Shown in pieces: positions 1-7,800 of a DNA stretch of 64,000 bases (positions within the stretch are counted from its first letter, which is position 1; each line of letters opens with the position of its first letter). This stretch comes from Paraburkholderia mimosarum LMG 23256 = NBRC 106338. GTDB taxonomy: Bacteria > Pseudomonadota > Gammaproteobacteria > Burkholderiales > Burkholderiaceae. The position numbers were made by a program, and so were the translations under genes. The stretch is from assembly GCF_000739815.1 (NCBI RefSeq), contig NZ_BBJJ01000005.1:124001-188000 (forward strand). Reading direction: 5' to 3'. Below the pieces are notes generated by a model. The model had not been told where the DNA came from, made no database searches, and was given only the letters and a program-made list of their open reading frames with translations.

Positions 1-226
1 CCGCGCACTCCTCCCAGTCCGTCATGCCAGCGCGCCGTCTATGCAGCTTCACGCCGAAGTGGCCCAGATTGAGCGCGGCATAGAGCGTCCCGTCGCGCGG
101 ATCGTGCATCGCCATGCTCACCGGCTCGCCGACGAAATGCGGTTCGCCGAGCAGCCAGCCCTCCCGGCCATCGGCTTGCAGAACGAACAGCCCCTTGCGG
201 GTCGCGACTAGCAATCGATCGCTCAT
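1..226 (-). CDS. BNR/sialidase-type beta-propeller protein, N-terminal part only
   Basis: The N-terminal 75 residues are present; the rest lies beyond the left edge. The protein starts MSDRLLVATRKGLFVL and continues with a GEPVSMAMHDPRDGTLYAAL stretch. That pattern is typical of bacterial proteins annotated as WD40/YVTN/BNR-repeat or exo-alpha-sialidase-like, in which each blade reports a per-site value. No catalytic residues can be judged from this fragment, and the sialidase name does not establish glycosidase activity. The start is fixed by a GGAGGA ribosome binding site just upstream, which overlaps the end of the MoaD-like gene. The two genes are therefore almost certainly cotranscribed and translationally linked. 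Confidence 0.75.
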   Translation of the reverse strand, partial: MSDRLLVATRKGLFVLQADGREGWLLGEPHFVGEPVSMAMHDPRDGTLYAALNLGHFGVKLHRRRAGMTDWEECA

Positions 227-239
227 CTACCAGTCCTCC

Positions 240-509
240 TCAACCGCCCGAAAGCGCCTGCACGACGTAGACGCGGCTCGCCTCGCCGAGCGCATCGGAC
301 AGATGCTCCCGGTCGCGCAAGCGCACGCCGTCCACGAACACCGCCAGATGCTTTCGCAACGCGCCTTGATCGTCGAGGATATAGCCGCGCAAACGAGGCT
401 GCTCGGCGAAAACGGCATCGAACGCTTCGCCGAGCGTGCACGCGTGGATCTCGCGTTCGGGCATCGCGACGTGCCGTTGAATCGAGGCTGCGAAGAAGAT
501 GTGCGCCAT
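240..509 (-). CDS. MoaD/ThiS family ubiquitin-fold protein
   Basis: This is an 89-residue beta-grasp protein ending in ALSGG, with the C-terminal Gly-Gly that MoaD, ThiS and archaeal SAMP proteins use for adenylation and thiocarboxylation or conjugation. The chosen start (MAHIFFAASIQ) gives a normal family length; an ATG ten codons upstream would add an unrelated Arg/Pro-rich tail. The gene lies immediately upstream of the beta-propeller gene and its stop codon sits by that gene's ribosome binding site. No MoaE, ThiG or E1-like activator is adjacent, so a role in molybdopterin or thiamine synthesis is not supported by context. A small-protein sulfur carrier or modifier is possible. Confidence 0.8.
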   Translation of the reverse strand: MAHIFFAASIQRHVAMPEREIHACTLGEAFDAVFAEQPRLRGYILDDQGALRKHLAVFVDGVRLRDREHLSDALGEASRVYVVQALSGG

Positions 510-644
510 GGCGGGCCGGCGGTGCGGAAGTGGCCGCATCCGCTGGTTGTGTAGTGTAGGCGATCCGCCGCGAGCTTCGGGGTGCCGCCGGTGCGCGCCC
601 GCGAGCTGCGTTGCGCCGCAACAGCTGCAGGGGCCTTGGCGCGG

Positions 645-1448
645 CTACGGCGCGCTGCCTTCGGGCCTCGTCTTGCTGCGCAGGCACGGCGCCGGCAGGC
701 GCATGCGGTAGAGGGAAATCGCCTGGATCGTCAGCACGCAGACGATCGCGCCGCCATACGCGGCCACGAGAGGCCAGCGCGTGAGCGTGAGGCTCAGCAC
801 AAAGAAGAACGAGGCGAAACCGAGCAGCCCCGTCGTCATGCCGCGCATCAGTTGCTGCGCCGCTTCATGGCCGATCATGCGGTGCGCGAACACGGCGAGG
901 ATGATCGCCATGAACGGGAAAGACGCCAGCACGCCGCTCGCTTCGGGCCCGACGTAAGGCGCGATGAGTGTCACGCCGACCACGAGCCCCGCGATGAGCG
1001 CCATGCGCGAAGGCAAGTCCCACCAAGGCGGCGCGAGCCGAGCGGTGCGGGCGGGCCGGTTGGGAATGCGGGGGAGCGCCAGGGCGATAGCGAGAATCGC
1101 GACGAGATACAGGCCGTTTGCAGGCAGCGCGCTCCACTGGAGCGCAGCGGCCACGAGGGCGAACGTCGCGCCGGCGCCTGCGAGGGCCACCGTCCACCCG
1201 CGGTTGGCGAGCCGGCAGTACGCCACGCAGAAAGCCGCTTGCGCGGCGGTCGCGACGAGCGAGCCCGATGTCGCGTGAGCAGCAAATGCCGGCCCGTGCT
1301 CGAGCGCGAGAAAAACCGAGACCGGTCCCGATGTGAGCGGCAACCCCACGAGCAGCCCGCCGACTGCCTCGCCCCAGCGGCGAGCGGCGAGACTGGCGGC
1401 CAACAGCAACAACGGCGTAACGACGAGTTTGAAAAGCAGAAGATCCAT
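645..1448 (-). CDS. Integral membrane protein of unknown function
   Basis: The 267-residue protein is strongly hydrophobic, with about seven to eight predicted membrane segments. The first is at residues 3-22, and others lie near 45-60, 85-120, 150-170, 180-200 and 215-245. The tail is short and basic. I do not recognise a named family; the overall look is a small inner-membrane transporter or GtrA/DUF-type protein. It is transcribed divergently from the LysR gene at 1616, and a perfect LysR-type palindrome lies between them, so it is the probable target of that regulator. Substrate is unknown. Confidence 0.7.
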   Translation of the reverse strand: MDLLLFKLVVTPLLLLAASLAARRWGEAVGGLLVGLPLTSGPVSVFLALEHGPAFAAHATSGSLVATAAQAAFCVAYCRLANRGWTVALAGAGATFALVAAALQWSALPANGLYLVAILAIALALPRIPNRPARTARLAPPWWDLPSRMALIAGLVVGVTLIAPYVGPEASGVLASFPFMAIILAVFAHRMIGHEAAQQLMRGMTTGLLGFASFFFVLSLTLTRWPLVAAYGGAIVCVLTIQAISLYRMRLPAPCLRSKTRPEGSAP

Positions 1449-1577
1449 GAGGAACGATGCAATGCGGAGAACACCAACCTTCGGGAATGCGCCAATGGCG
1501 TAGCGCTACGTCCCGCCTTGCTGCCCATATTGAAGGTCGCCAATGCGGCTGACAAACCATTTGTCGTCATATAATGC

Positions 1578-1592
1578 GTGAGTCAAACTCAC
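1578..1592. promoter_or_regulatory. Perfect LysR-type inverted repeat (T-N11-A)
   Basis: GTGAGT-CAA-ACTCAC is a perfect 6-bp inverted repeat with a 3-base spacer and contains the T-N11-A core that LysR proteins bind. It sits between the divergent membrane-protein gene and the LysR gene. The location fits an autoregulatory and activation site. It also argues against starting the LysR gene at the in-frame ATG at 1574, which would put the palindrome inside the coding region. Confidence 0.6.
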
Positions 1593-1615
1593 ACGTCGCA
1601 CACGCCTTCCGCTCC

Positions 1616-2527
1616 ATGTTCGACCGGCTGCCCCCTCTGCAAACCCTGCGCGCCTTCGAAGCCACGGGGCGGCTCTTGAGCATGACGCTGGCCGCGCAGG
1701 AACTGCACGTCACGCACGGCGCGGTGAGCCGGCACATCAAGACACTCGAACGCCACCTGGGGGTGGCGCTGTTCCAGCGCCTCACGCGGCGCATCGTCCT
1801 GACCGAAGCGGGCGCCGAATTCCTGCTGGCCGTGAACCGCGCGCTCGCGGAACTGACCAAGGAGTCCGAGCGCCTGCGAACGCACGACAGCGTCAGGCGA
1901 CTGAAGATCAACGCGAGCGTGTCCTTTGCGAACCGTTGGCTCGCGCCGCGCCTGCACCGGCTCAAATCGCGCCATCCGGAACTCGACGTTCATCTGGACG
2001 TGACCGACAAGTACGTCGATCTCAACGACTCGGATGTGGACGTGGCGATCCGCTACGGAAGCGGCCGGTATCCGCGCGTGCTGGCCGAGCGCATTCTCGA
2101 TGAGACCGTGACACCCGTCTGCAGTCCCGAATATCGGGCGAAGATGGGCGGCATGGCATCGGTGGAGAGTCTCGCGCGCTGCACCCTGCTGCACGAGGGC
2201 GGCATGCTCGCGAACTGGGAGCAATGGCTGGCGCTGGCGGGTTTGAGCGGCGTGCGCAGCGATCGTGGCACGGCGTACAGCCACGGCAGCCTCGCCATCG
2301 AGGCGGCGATCCGCGGCGAAGGCGTGGCGCTGGGGCGCAGCGTGATCGTGGCAGATGACATCGCGGCCGGCCGGCTCGTGGCGCCGTTCCCGCAATTGCG
2401 CCTCGAGGCCGAGCGCGGTCATGACCTCGTCTACCGCATGGACAGCCGCGACGACCCGAAGGTGCGTGCCGTGCGCGACTGGCTCACCGACGAGATCCAG
2501 CGCTTTCTCGCCCAGGGCGGCGGCTAA
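1616..2527 (+). CDS. LysR-family transcriptional regulator, GcvA-like
   Basis: The 303-residue regulator has an N-terminal winged helix (FEATGRLLSMTLAAQELHVT, then GAVSRHIKTLE) and a C-terminal periplasmic-binding-like effector domain. It resembles the GcvA/AmpR subgroup, whose members usually control a divergently transcribed gene. I chose the ATG at 1616 because the protein then begins MFDRLPPLQTLRAFE, as family members do. An upstream ATG at 1574 would add 14 residues and overlap the operator at 1578-1592. The likely target is the membrane protein at 645-1448. The effector cannot be inferred. Confidence 0.88.
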   Translation: MFDRLPPLQTLRAFEATGRLLSMTLAAQELHVTHGAVSRHIKTLERHLGVALFQRLTRRIVLTEAGAEFLLAVNRALAELTKESERLRTHDSVRRLKINASVSFANRWLAPRLHRLKSRHPELDVHLDVTDKYVDLNDSDVDVAIRYGSGRYPRVLAERILDETVTPVCSPEYRAKMGGMASVESLARCTLLHEGGMLANWEQWLALAGLSGVRSDRGTAYSHGSLAIEAAIRGEGVALGRSVIVADDIAAGRLVAPFPQLRLEAERGHDLVYRMDSRDDPKVRAVRDWLTDEIQRFLAQGGG

Positions 2528-2593
2528 GCGAAGCGGTCAGCCGCCAAAAGCGAGTGAATCGAACATCGGGCGGGGATGGCCATCGCGTGCCGA

Positions 2594-3760
2594 TCAGAGC
2601 GCTGCCGCAACCGGCGTGCACGGCGCCACGGCGCGAAGCATGCAGTCCGCCGCGAAGTCGACGTCTTCCTGCGTCGTGAAGCGTCCGAGGCTCAGGCGTA
2701 CGGTGCGGCTCGCCGCCTCCTCGCCGAGCCCGATCGCCGTGAGCACGTGCGAAGGCGAGCCCGCGGCCGAGTTGCAGGCCGAAGTCGAAGAGATCGCGAG
2801 GTCGCCGGTCAGCAGGAACGGGAAGAAGCCCGGCAGATCGAACGTGAGGCTCAGCGTGTGCGCAATGCGCTTCGCGTGCGCGGCGTTGAGCGTGACGCCC
2901 GGCACCGCCAGCACCTGCTCCAGCAGACGCTCGCCCAGCCGCGCGATGCGCTCGCTGTCTTCCTGCATCTCGTTGCGCGCGATCTCGCACGCCACGCCCA
3001 TGCCGACGATCTGGTGCGTGGCCAGGGTGCCCGAGCGCAGGCCGCGCTCATGGCCGCCGCCGTGCATTTGCGGCGCGATGCGCTCGAACGCCTCGGGGCT
3101 CACATAGAGCGCGCCGATGCCCTTCGGTCCATACACCTTGTGCGCCGACATCGAGAGGAGATCCATGCCCATCGCTTTCACGTCGATGGCTGTCTTGCCG
3201 AGCGCCTGCGCCGCATCGACGTGCAGCAGCGCGCCGGCCGCGTGCACCACGCGCGCGATCGCCGCGATGTCCGTGAGCGTGCCCACTTCGTTGTTGACGA
3301 GCATGAGCGACACCAGCCCGGTGTCCGGACGCAGCGCGGCGGCCACGGCCTCGGCCGTGATTTCGCCTTGTGCGTTCGGCGCGAGGCGCGTGACCGGCAT
3401 GCCGCGCGCTTCGAGGCACGTCATCGTGTCGAGGATGGCCTTGTGCTCGAGCTGGCTCGTGATGAGGTGGCGCTTTTCGGTGGCGCGGTCCGCATAGCCC
3501 TTCAGCGCGAGATTGTTCGACTCGGTCGCACCGGAAGTCCAGACGATGTCGCCGGCGTCGGCGCCGATGAGCGCCGCGACGTCCTTGCGCGCCTGCTCGA
3601 CGAGCCGCCGCGCCCGCTGGCCAGCGCCGTGCGAGCTGGACGCCGGATTGCCGAAGTCGCCTTCGAGGCCCAGACAGCCGAACATCGCCTCGATCACCCT
3701 CGGGTCCGCCGGGGTGGTCGCGGCATAGTCAAAGTAACGCAAATCGCCTTTCTCGCTCAT
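2594..3760 (-). CDS. Cysteine desulfurase, IscS/NifS type (class V aminotransferase)
   Basis: This PLP enzyme removes sulfur from L-cysteine as an enzyme persulfide and gives alanine. It is 388 residues from the chosen start (MSEKGDLRYFDYAATTPAD), close to E. coli IscS (404). The PLP lysine is K208 in SAHKVYGPKG, the acid-base histidine is H106 in LEHKA, and the persulfide cysteine is C329 in SSTSACNSAAG; all align with the IscS positions. It does not lie beside iscR, iscU or iscA, so it is not the housekeeping isc operon copy. It may serve sulfur transfer to another carrier, possibly the nearby MoaD-like protein, but that link is inference. The gene converges with the LysR gene. Confidence 0.9.
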   Translation of the reverse strand: MSEKGDLRYFDYAATTPADPRVIEAMFGCLGLEGDFGNPASSSHGAGQRARRLVEQARKDVAALIGADAGDIVWTSGATESNNLALKGYADRATEKRHLITSQLEHKAILDTMTCLEARGMPVTRLAPNAQGEITAEAVAAALRPDTGLVSLMLVNNEVGTLTDIAAIARVVHAAGALLHVDAAQALGKTAIDVKAMGMDLLSMSAHKVYGPKGIGALYVSPEAFERIAPQMHGGGHERGLRSGTLATHQIVGMGVACEIARNEMQEDSERIARLGERLLEQVLAVPGVTLNAAHAKRIAHTLSLTFDLPGFFPFLLTGDLAISSTSACNSAAGSPSHVLTAIGLGEEAASRTVRLSLGRFTTQEDVDFAADCMLRAVAPCTPVAAAL

Positions 3761-4002
3761 CTTCTTTCTCGCGCAACGGAACTGCCGAAAATGGTACGCG
3801 CTGGGTGCCAAAAAATGGTTCCAAAATACGGCGCCTTATCGGACAAGAAGAGGATTGAATTCTATTTAAAAAGGCGTGGGAGAAATTGAATTCTCCCTGC
3901 ACAGGCATTGGCGCAAGCGGAAGGCGCACAATCCGATCGCAAAGCCAGACGAACATCGCCCCACCAATGCCCAGGCGATGCGCTAACTGCGCCGGCGCGG
4001 CG

Positions 4003-4266
4003 TCACGCCTCGGGCATCGCGATATCGGCGCGAATCAACTCGTCCGCGAGCGAGAGCGCCTGTTGCCGCGCCAGCGCGCCACTCGCGCATGGACCAGGGC
4101 GCGGGCATCCGTCGAATGGATAGATGAGCCGTCCATCAGTCTTGCGGCGAATGCGCAGCAACCCGTAGAAACGGCCCGCTCCATCGATCTGCTCGCCGCA
4201 GAAGACCTCGTAGTCTTCCGCGCTGACCGGGTTGCGCACGAGCGGCTTCGGCCTTCTCTCTGGCAT
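4003..4266 (-). CDS. Small hypothetical protein, DUF6723-like
   Basis: The 87-residue soluble protein has the core YEVFCGEQIDGAGRFYGLLR, then IRRKTDGRLIYPFDG, and ends with a helix rich in Ala/Leu (ALSLADELIRADIA). This resembles a family of short Burkholderiaceae proteins (DUF6723, by memory) of unknown function. Both ATG codons near the 5' end are in frame; the one at 4266 avoids a short unrelated leader. The gene stands alone on the minus strand. Function is unknown. Confidence 0.6.
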   Translation of the reverse strand: MPERRPKPLVRNPVSAEDYEVFCGEQIDGAGRFYGLLRIRRKTDGRLIYPFDGCPRPGPCASGALARQQALSLADELIRADIAMPEA

Positions 4267-4668
4267 GTCGGCACTCCGCATCTGTCCACTGAACGAGACA
4301 GGCGGATCCCAGCAAGCGCCGCGCCTGGCGACTCAACCTCGCGGACGGCCTGCCGAGGGCGCATCAGTGGACCAGGCGGGACGAATCGGGGCGCAGCCCG
4401 ATATGATCCTGGCCGCGTCCGCGCGCGGCCCGGCCCATGAATCCGGCTATCGACATCGAGCGGCGCACCCTGACTTATCGCGGCGGCGCATGGGCGACCC
4501 GACCGCCCCTGCCGGCGCAAGGGGTGTCGCACGAAAGTGACCGATAACAGGCACAATACGCGACTACGCCGCCGCGCCCCTGCTGAGTTCGCGATCCGAA
4601 CCGCCTTTCGCGCGCGTTTCGAGACCCTGCCCGCCCGGCCGCACCGGAATCGCCTTTTTCACGCTGTC
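4267..4668. other. Intergenic region, about 400 bp, no gene recognised
   Basis: This is the divergent spacer between the small minus-strand gene and the Bcr/CflA transporter. The open frames here are high-GC shadows with Arg/Pro-rich translations and no homology I recognise. No clear hairpin or strong promoter was found. Confidence 0.4.
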
Positions 4669-5934
4669 ATGACCCAAGATCTTCCCGAGCGCTCAGGCAC
4701 CGCCGCGCGAGCGCAGAATTCGCCGCGCTTTCTGCTGTTCCTGATCTGCCTGTTCGCCTCTGCCGGGCAACTCGCCATCGACATCTACGTGCCCGCGCTG
4801 CCGGCCATGGCGCGCTACTTCGCGACCTCGCCGCAGGCGATCCAGTCGAGCGTATCGGTCTATATGGCCGCGTACGCGTTCGGCCAGCTCATCTTCGGAC
4901 CGATCTCCGATGCCCTGGGACGCAAGCGCGTGCTGGCCTTCGGCCTCGTGGTGTACACCCTCGGTTGCCTGCTCTCGCTCGCCGCTCCGAATCTGGAGAC
5001 CTTCGTGCTCGCGCGCTGTCTGCAAGGCTTCGGCATTGCCGCTACCAATCTGCTCGCGAAGGCCATCATCACCGACTCGTTCGCGGGCACCGCGCTCATG
5101 CACGCGTTCACCTATATGTCGATCACGTGGGGGCTCGCGCCGATCGTCGCGCCCGTGATCGGCGCGCATCTGCAGGAGTGGTTCGGGTGGCAGGCCTGCC
5201 TCGTGTTCCTGCTGGTCTATTCGCTCGTGATGTGGGCGCTGCTGTGGCGCTTTCGCGAGACCTTGCGGCAACCCGTGCGTCTCGAGCCGCGCACACTCGT
5301 CGCGAATGCGGGCAAGGTGCTCGCGAGCCCCGTGTTCCAGAGCTGTTTTCTCGCCCAGGGGCTCTGCTACAGCATCCTGCTCGTGTTCAACATCATCGGG
5401 CCGTTCATGGTGCAGAACACACTGCACAAGCCGCCGACGTTCTTCGGCTACCTCGCGCTCGGCATCGGCCTCATGTATTTCCTTGGCGGCCTCTCGAACC
5501 GGCTGCACGGCCCCCGCCTGCCGACGCCGGAGCAGCGGCTGCGCGTGGGCGCACGCGTGATGGCGGGCGCGGCGGTGGTCATGCTGGTGCTCGCGCTCAC
5601 GGTCGGGCTGCGCGTGTGGACGCTCGCCACGCCGGTTCTCGTCATGGGCCTGTGCGCGGGCGCGATGTATCCCACGCTGATGGCCAAGGGCAATTCGCTG
5701 TTCCCGCATATCGCGGGTTTGACGAGCGCGATCCTCGGTTGCGCGCTCCTGCTGGTTTCCTCGGCGATGATGGGCCTGGCCGGCTTCGTCTCCGTGCACG
5801 TGCTCACGCCGCTCGCGGTGTTTTTCGTGCTGCTCGCGTTCACGGTCGTCGCGATGGTGACGAAGCTGCTGCGCCACCTCGCGCAAAACCAGGCCGCCGC
5901 CGCGCTCGCGCAGCGCAGCGGCGAGGCGGCTTGA
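4669..5934 (+). CDS. MFS multidrug exporter, Bcr/CflA family
   Basis: A 421-residue inner-membrane drug:proton antiporter of the DHA1 class. It has the motif-A loop GPISDALGRKRV between helices 2 and 3 and about 12 membrane helices. The opening QLAIDIYVPALPAMARYF and the ARCLQGFG stretch are typical of Bcr (bicyclomycin/sulfonamide resistance) and CflA relatives. I chose the ATG at 4669 (MTQDLPERSG), since the longer frame from 4537 adds 44 Arg-rich residues without hydrophobicity. It is monocistronic and converges with the SnoaL-like gene. Substrate unknown. Confidence 0.88.
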   Translation: MTQDLPERSGTAARAQNSPRFLLFLICLFASAGQLAIDIYVPALPAMARYFATSPQAIQSSVSVYMAAYAFGQLIFGPISDALGRKRVLAFGLVVYTLGCLLSLAAPNLETFVLARCLQGFGIAATNLLAKAIITDSFAGTALMHAFTYMSITWGLAPIVAPVIGAHLQEWFGWQACLVFLLVYSLVMWALLWRFRETLRQPVRLEPRTLVANAGKVLASPVFQSCFLAQGLCYSILLVFNIIGPFMVQNTLHKPPTFFGYLALGIGLMYFLGGLSNRLHGPRLPTPEQRLRVGARVMAGAAVVMLVLALTVGLRVWTLATPVLVMGLCAGAMYPTLMAKGNSLFPHIAGLTSAILGCALLLVSSAMMGLAGFVSVHVLTPLAVFFVLLAFTVVAMVTKLLRHLAQNQAAAALAQRSGEAA

Positions 5935-6010
5935 GCCGATACTGGTCGCCTTCGTCCTGCTGCACAGAAGGCAATGCCGAGCCCCGCGCAAGGCATGTCT
6001 GTTTCGCGCA

Positions 6011-6439
6011 TCAGCGCTTGAAAATCGCCTTCGTCGTAGCGGGATCGATCGGCGAGGACGAATGCTGGTGGACGATCCGCCAGCCGTCGCCGCCCTGCCT
6101 GAGCGTCACGGTGAGCCGGTTGTCCATCGAGCGCAATGTCTCTCCGTCGGCGGCCACCGCCTTGAATGACACGAAGGCGTGAACAACGGCGAGGTTCTGC
6201 GCGACGATCGTCTGCGCTTCGCTGAAATCCACCACGACGCGGTCCGTACCCAGCGAGCCGAACCAGCCCGCCACCATTTCGCGCCACGACGCGATGCCGC
6301 GATACGTCCACGCACCCCACATGTCGAAGACCAGCACGTCAGGGTCGTAGAGTGCGACGAACGCGTCGACGTCTTTTGCGAATACCGCGGATTTGTACTC
6401 GTGCAGGATATGCAGAATCGGATCGTCGGGTTTGTCCAC
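6011..6439 (-). CDS. SnoaL-like (NTF2-fold) protein
   Basis: The 142-residue protein folds as a single SnoaL/ketosteroid-isomerase-like cone. It has ILHEYKSAVFAKDVDAFVAL near the N-terminus, the YDPDVLVFDMWGAWTYRG strand and a C-terminal GWRIVHQHSS. Such proteins act as small isomerases, hydrolases or binding modules; the reaction cannot be assigned. The start is GTG at 6439, supported by an AGGAGGAAAC ribosome binding site. It lies 74 bp downstream of the Gfo/Idh/MocA gene in the same direction and is probably cotranscribed with it. Confidence 0.82.
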   Translation of the reverse strand: MDKPDDPILHILHEYKSAVFAKDVDAFVALYDPDVLVFDMWGAWTYRGIASWREMVAGWFGSLGTDRVVVDFSEAQTIVAQNLAVVHAFVSFKAVAADGETLRSMDNRLTVTLRQGGDGWRIVHQHSSSPIDPATTKAIFKR

Positions 6440-6513
6440 TGTGTTTCCTCCTGAACCACGTTGAAATGGCGGTGGGAAATTCGGGTATGGCGGGGGGACT
6501 CCGCTGGAATCGC

Positions 6514-7515
6514 TCAGCTTGCCGGAACACTCTCCCATGCGCCCGTTCGAGCCGAGCGGAACACGGCATCGATGACTCGCATGTTTGCGCGCGCATCTTC
6601 CAGCGGGATCGCCTGTGGGTTGCCGTTCAATATCGCCTCGGCAAAAACCGTTGCGGCCACACCGTACTGATCGCAGACGGGAAGCTCCAGCCAGCGATCC
6701 GCATTTCCTTGCTGACTCACCAGGAGACGCGTGGGCCGGTCGTTCGGCGCGTTGAATGGAATTTCGACCTCGATACGCCCCGTGGTGCCATGAAACTGCA
6801 TCCGCTGATAGGGATAAACCTGGGTCGAGTAAAAGAAGCTTGCCTGCACGCCATCGAAATCCAGCAGCACGGAGCCGAGCCGGTCCACCTCGAACGACGG
6901 ATCGCGCTCCATCAGCGCGACCACCCGCTTCGGTTCGCGGCCAAGTATGAAGCGCGAGGTCGTGATCGGATAGCAGCCGATATCCAGGAGGCCGCCGCCG
7001 CCCAGTTCGTTCTGGTTGCGAATGTCGCGCGCGTTGGTGTTGTAGTAAGTGAAGCCCCCGGTCACGGCCCGCAACTCGCCTATGGCGCCTTCCTCGATCA
7101 AAGCCCGCACCTTCAGCCACTGCGGATGCGTGCGAACCATAAAGGCTTCCTGGACGTACCGGCCGCTCTTGTCGCGCGCGGCGATGAGACGCTCGGCCTG
7201 TTGCGCGTCCAGCCCAACCGGTTTTTCACACAACACGTGCTTGCCCGCTTCGACGGCCTTGATCGTCCATTCCATATGGAGATGATTGGGCAACGGGATA
7301 TAGACCGCGTCGATTTCCGGGTCTGCCAGCAGCGCTTCGTAGCTGCCGTACGCGTGCGCGAGACCATACTTCGCAGCGGCTTCCCGGGCCTTTTCCGCTG
7401 AACGCGAAGCAATCGCTTTTACGCGGCACTTCGGTGCGCTGTGCATGGGCACGACGACCTTGTCGTTGATTTTCGAAGTGCCCAGGATACCCCAGACGAT
7501 TTCATCCTTTGCCAT
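6514..7515 (-). CDS. Gfo/Idh/MocA-family NAD(P)-dependent oxidoreductase
   Basis: A 333-residue dehydrogenase of the glucose-fructose oxidoreductase/inositol dehydrogenase family. The N-terminal Rossmann fold starts VWGILGTSKIND, the CEKPVGLDAQQAERL segment carries the conserved EKP motif, and GGGGLLDIGCYPI contains the D-x-G-x-Y/H region that lines the active site. The ATG at 7515 has an AGGGAA ribosome binding site, and the upstream extension is not family-like. Sugar, inositol or a related polyol could be the substrate. It is followed by the SnoaL-like gene and is divergent from the phosphodiesterase gene. Confidence 0.88.
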   Translation of the reverse strand: MAKDEIVWGILGTSKINDKVVVPMHSAPKCRVKAIASRSAEKAREAAAKYGLAHAYGSYEALLADPEIDAVYIPLPNHLHMEWTIKAVEAGKHVLCEKPVGLDAQQAERLIAARDKSGRYVQEAFMVRTHPQWLKVRALIEEGAIGELRAVTGGFTYYNTNARDIRNQNELGGGGLLDIGCYPITTSRFILGREPKRVVALMERDPSFEVDRLGSVLLDFDGVQASFFYSTQVYPYQRMQFHGTTGRIEVEIPFNAPNDRPTRLLVSQQGNADRWLELPVCDQYGVAATVFAEAILNGNPQAIPLEDARANMRVIDAVFRSARTGAWESVPAS

Positions 7516-7800
7516 GACGTTCCCTATCGATTCGATGACGTGAATTCCGGAATGGACTGAAAAACGAGCGCACGACAAGCAATGGCCAACGCTCGACCGG
7601 TGGAGTCTACACCCGGGGGAAAACCATGATCGCCTCGTCATCGGGCGGACCGCGTAACAACTGACTACAACTGATGGGTAGTTGAAAGCACAACGTCATC
7701 AGAGATTCGCCTTCGCCCGACACAGTGCTCAGGTTGTGCGCAGCTCCCACGCAATTCCCCGCAACGTTCCCTACAACGCAATTCAAAAACGAGGTAAAAC

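Noticed and set aside
582..1574. 330-codon plus-strand frame
   Set aside because: It lies opposite the membrane protein at 645-1448 and is Arg/His/Glu-rich with no domain; it is a high-GC shadow.
3729..3956. 75-codon minus-strand frame upstream of the cysteine desulfurase
   Set aside because: It overlaps the desulfurase 5' end in another frame, has no ribosome binding site, and the translation has no family pattern.
5948..5974. Short GCCTTC/GAAGGC hairpin between the MFS and SnoaL genes
   Set aside because: Only 6 bp with a 13-base loop and no T-run; too weak to call a terminator.
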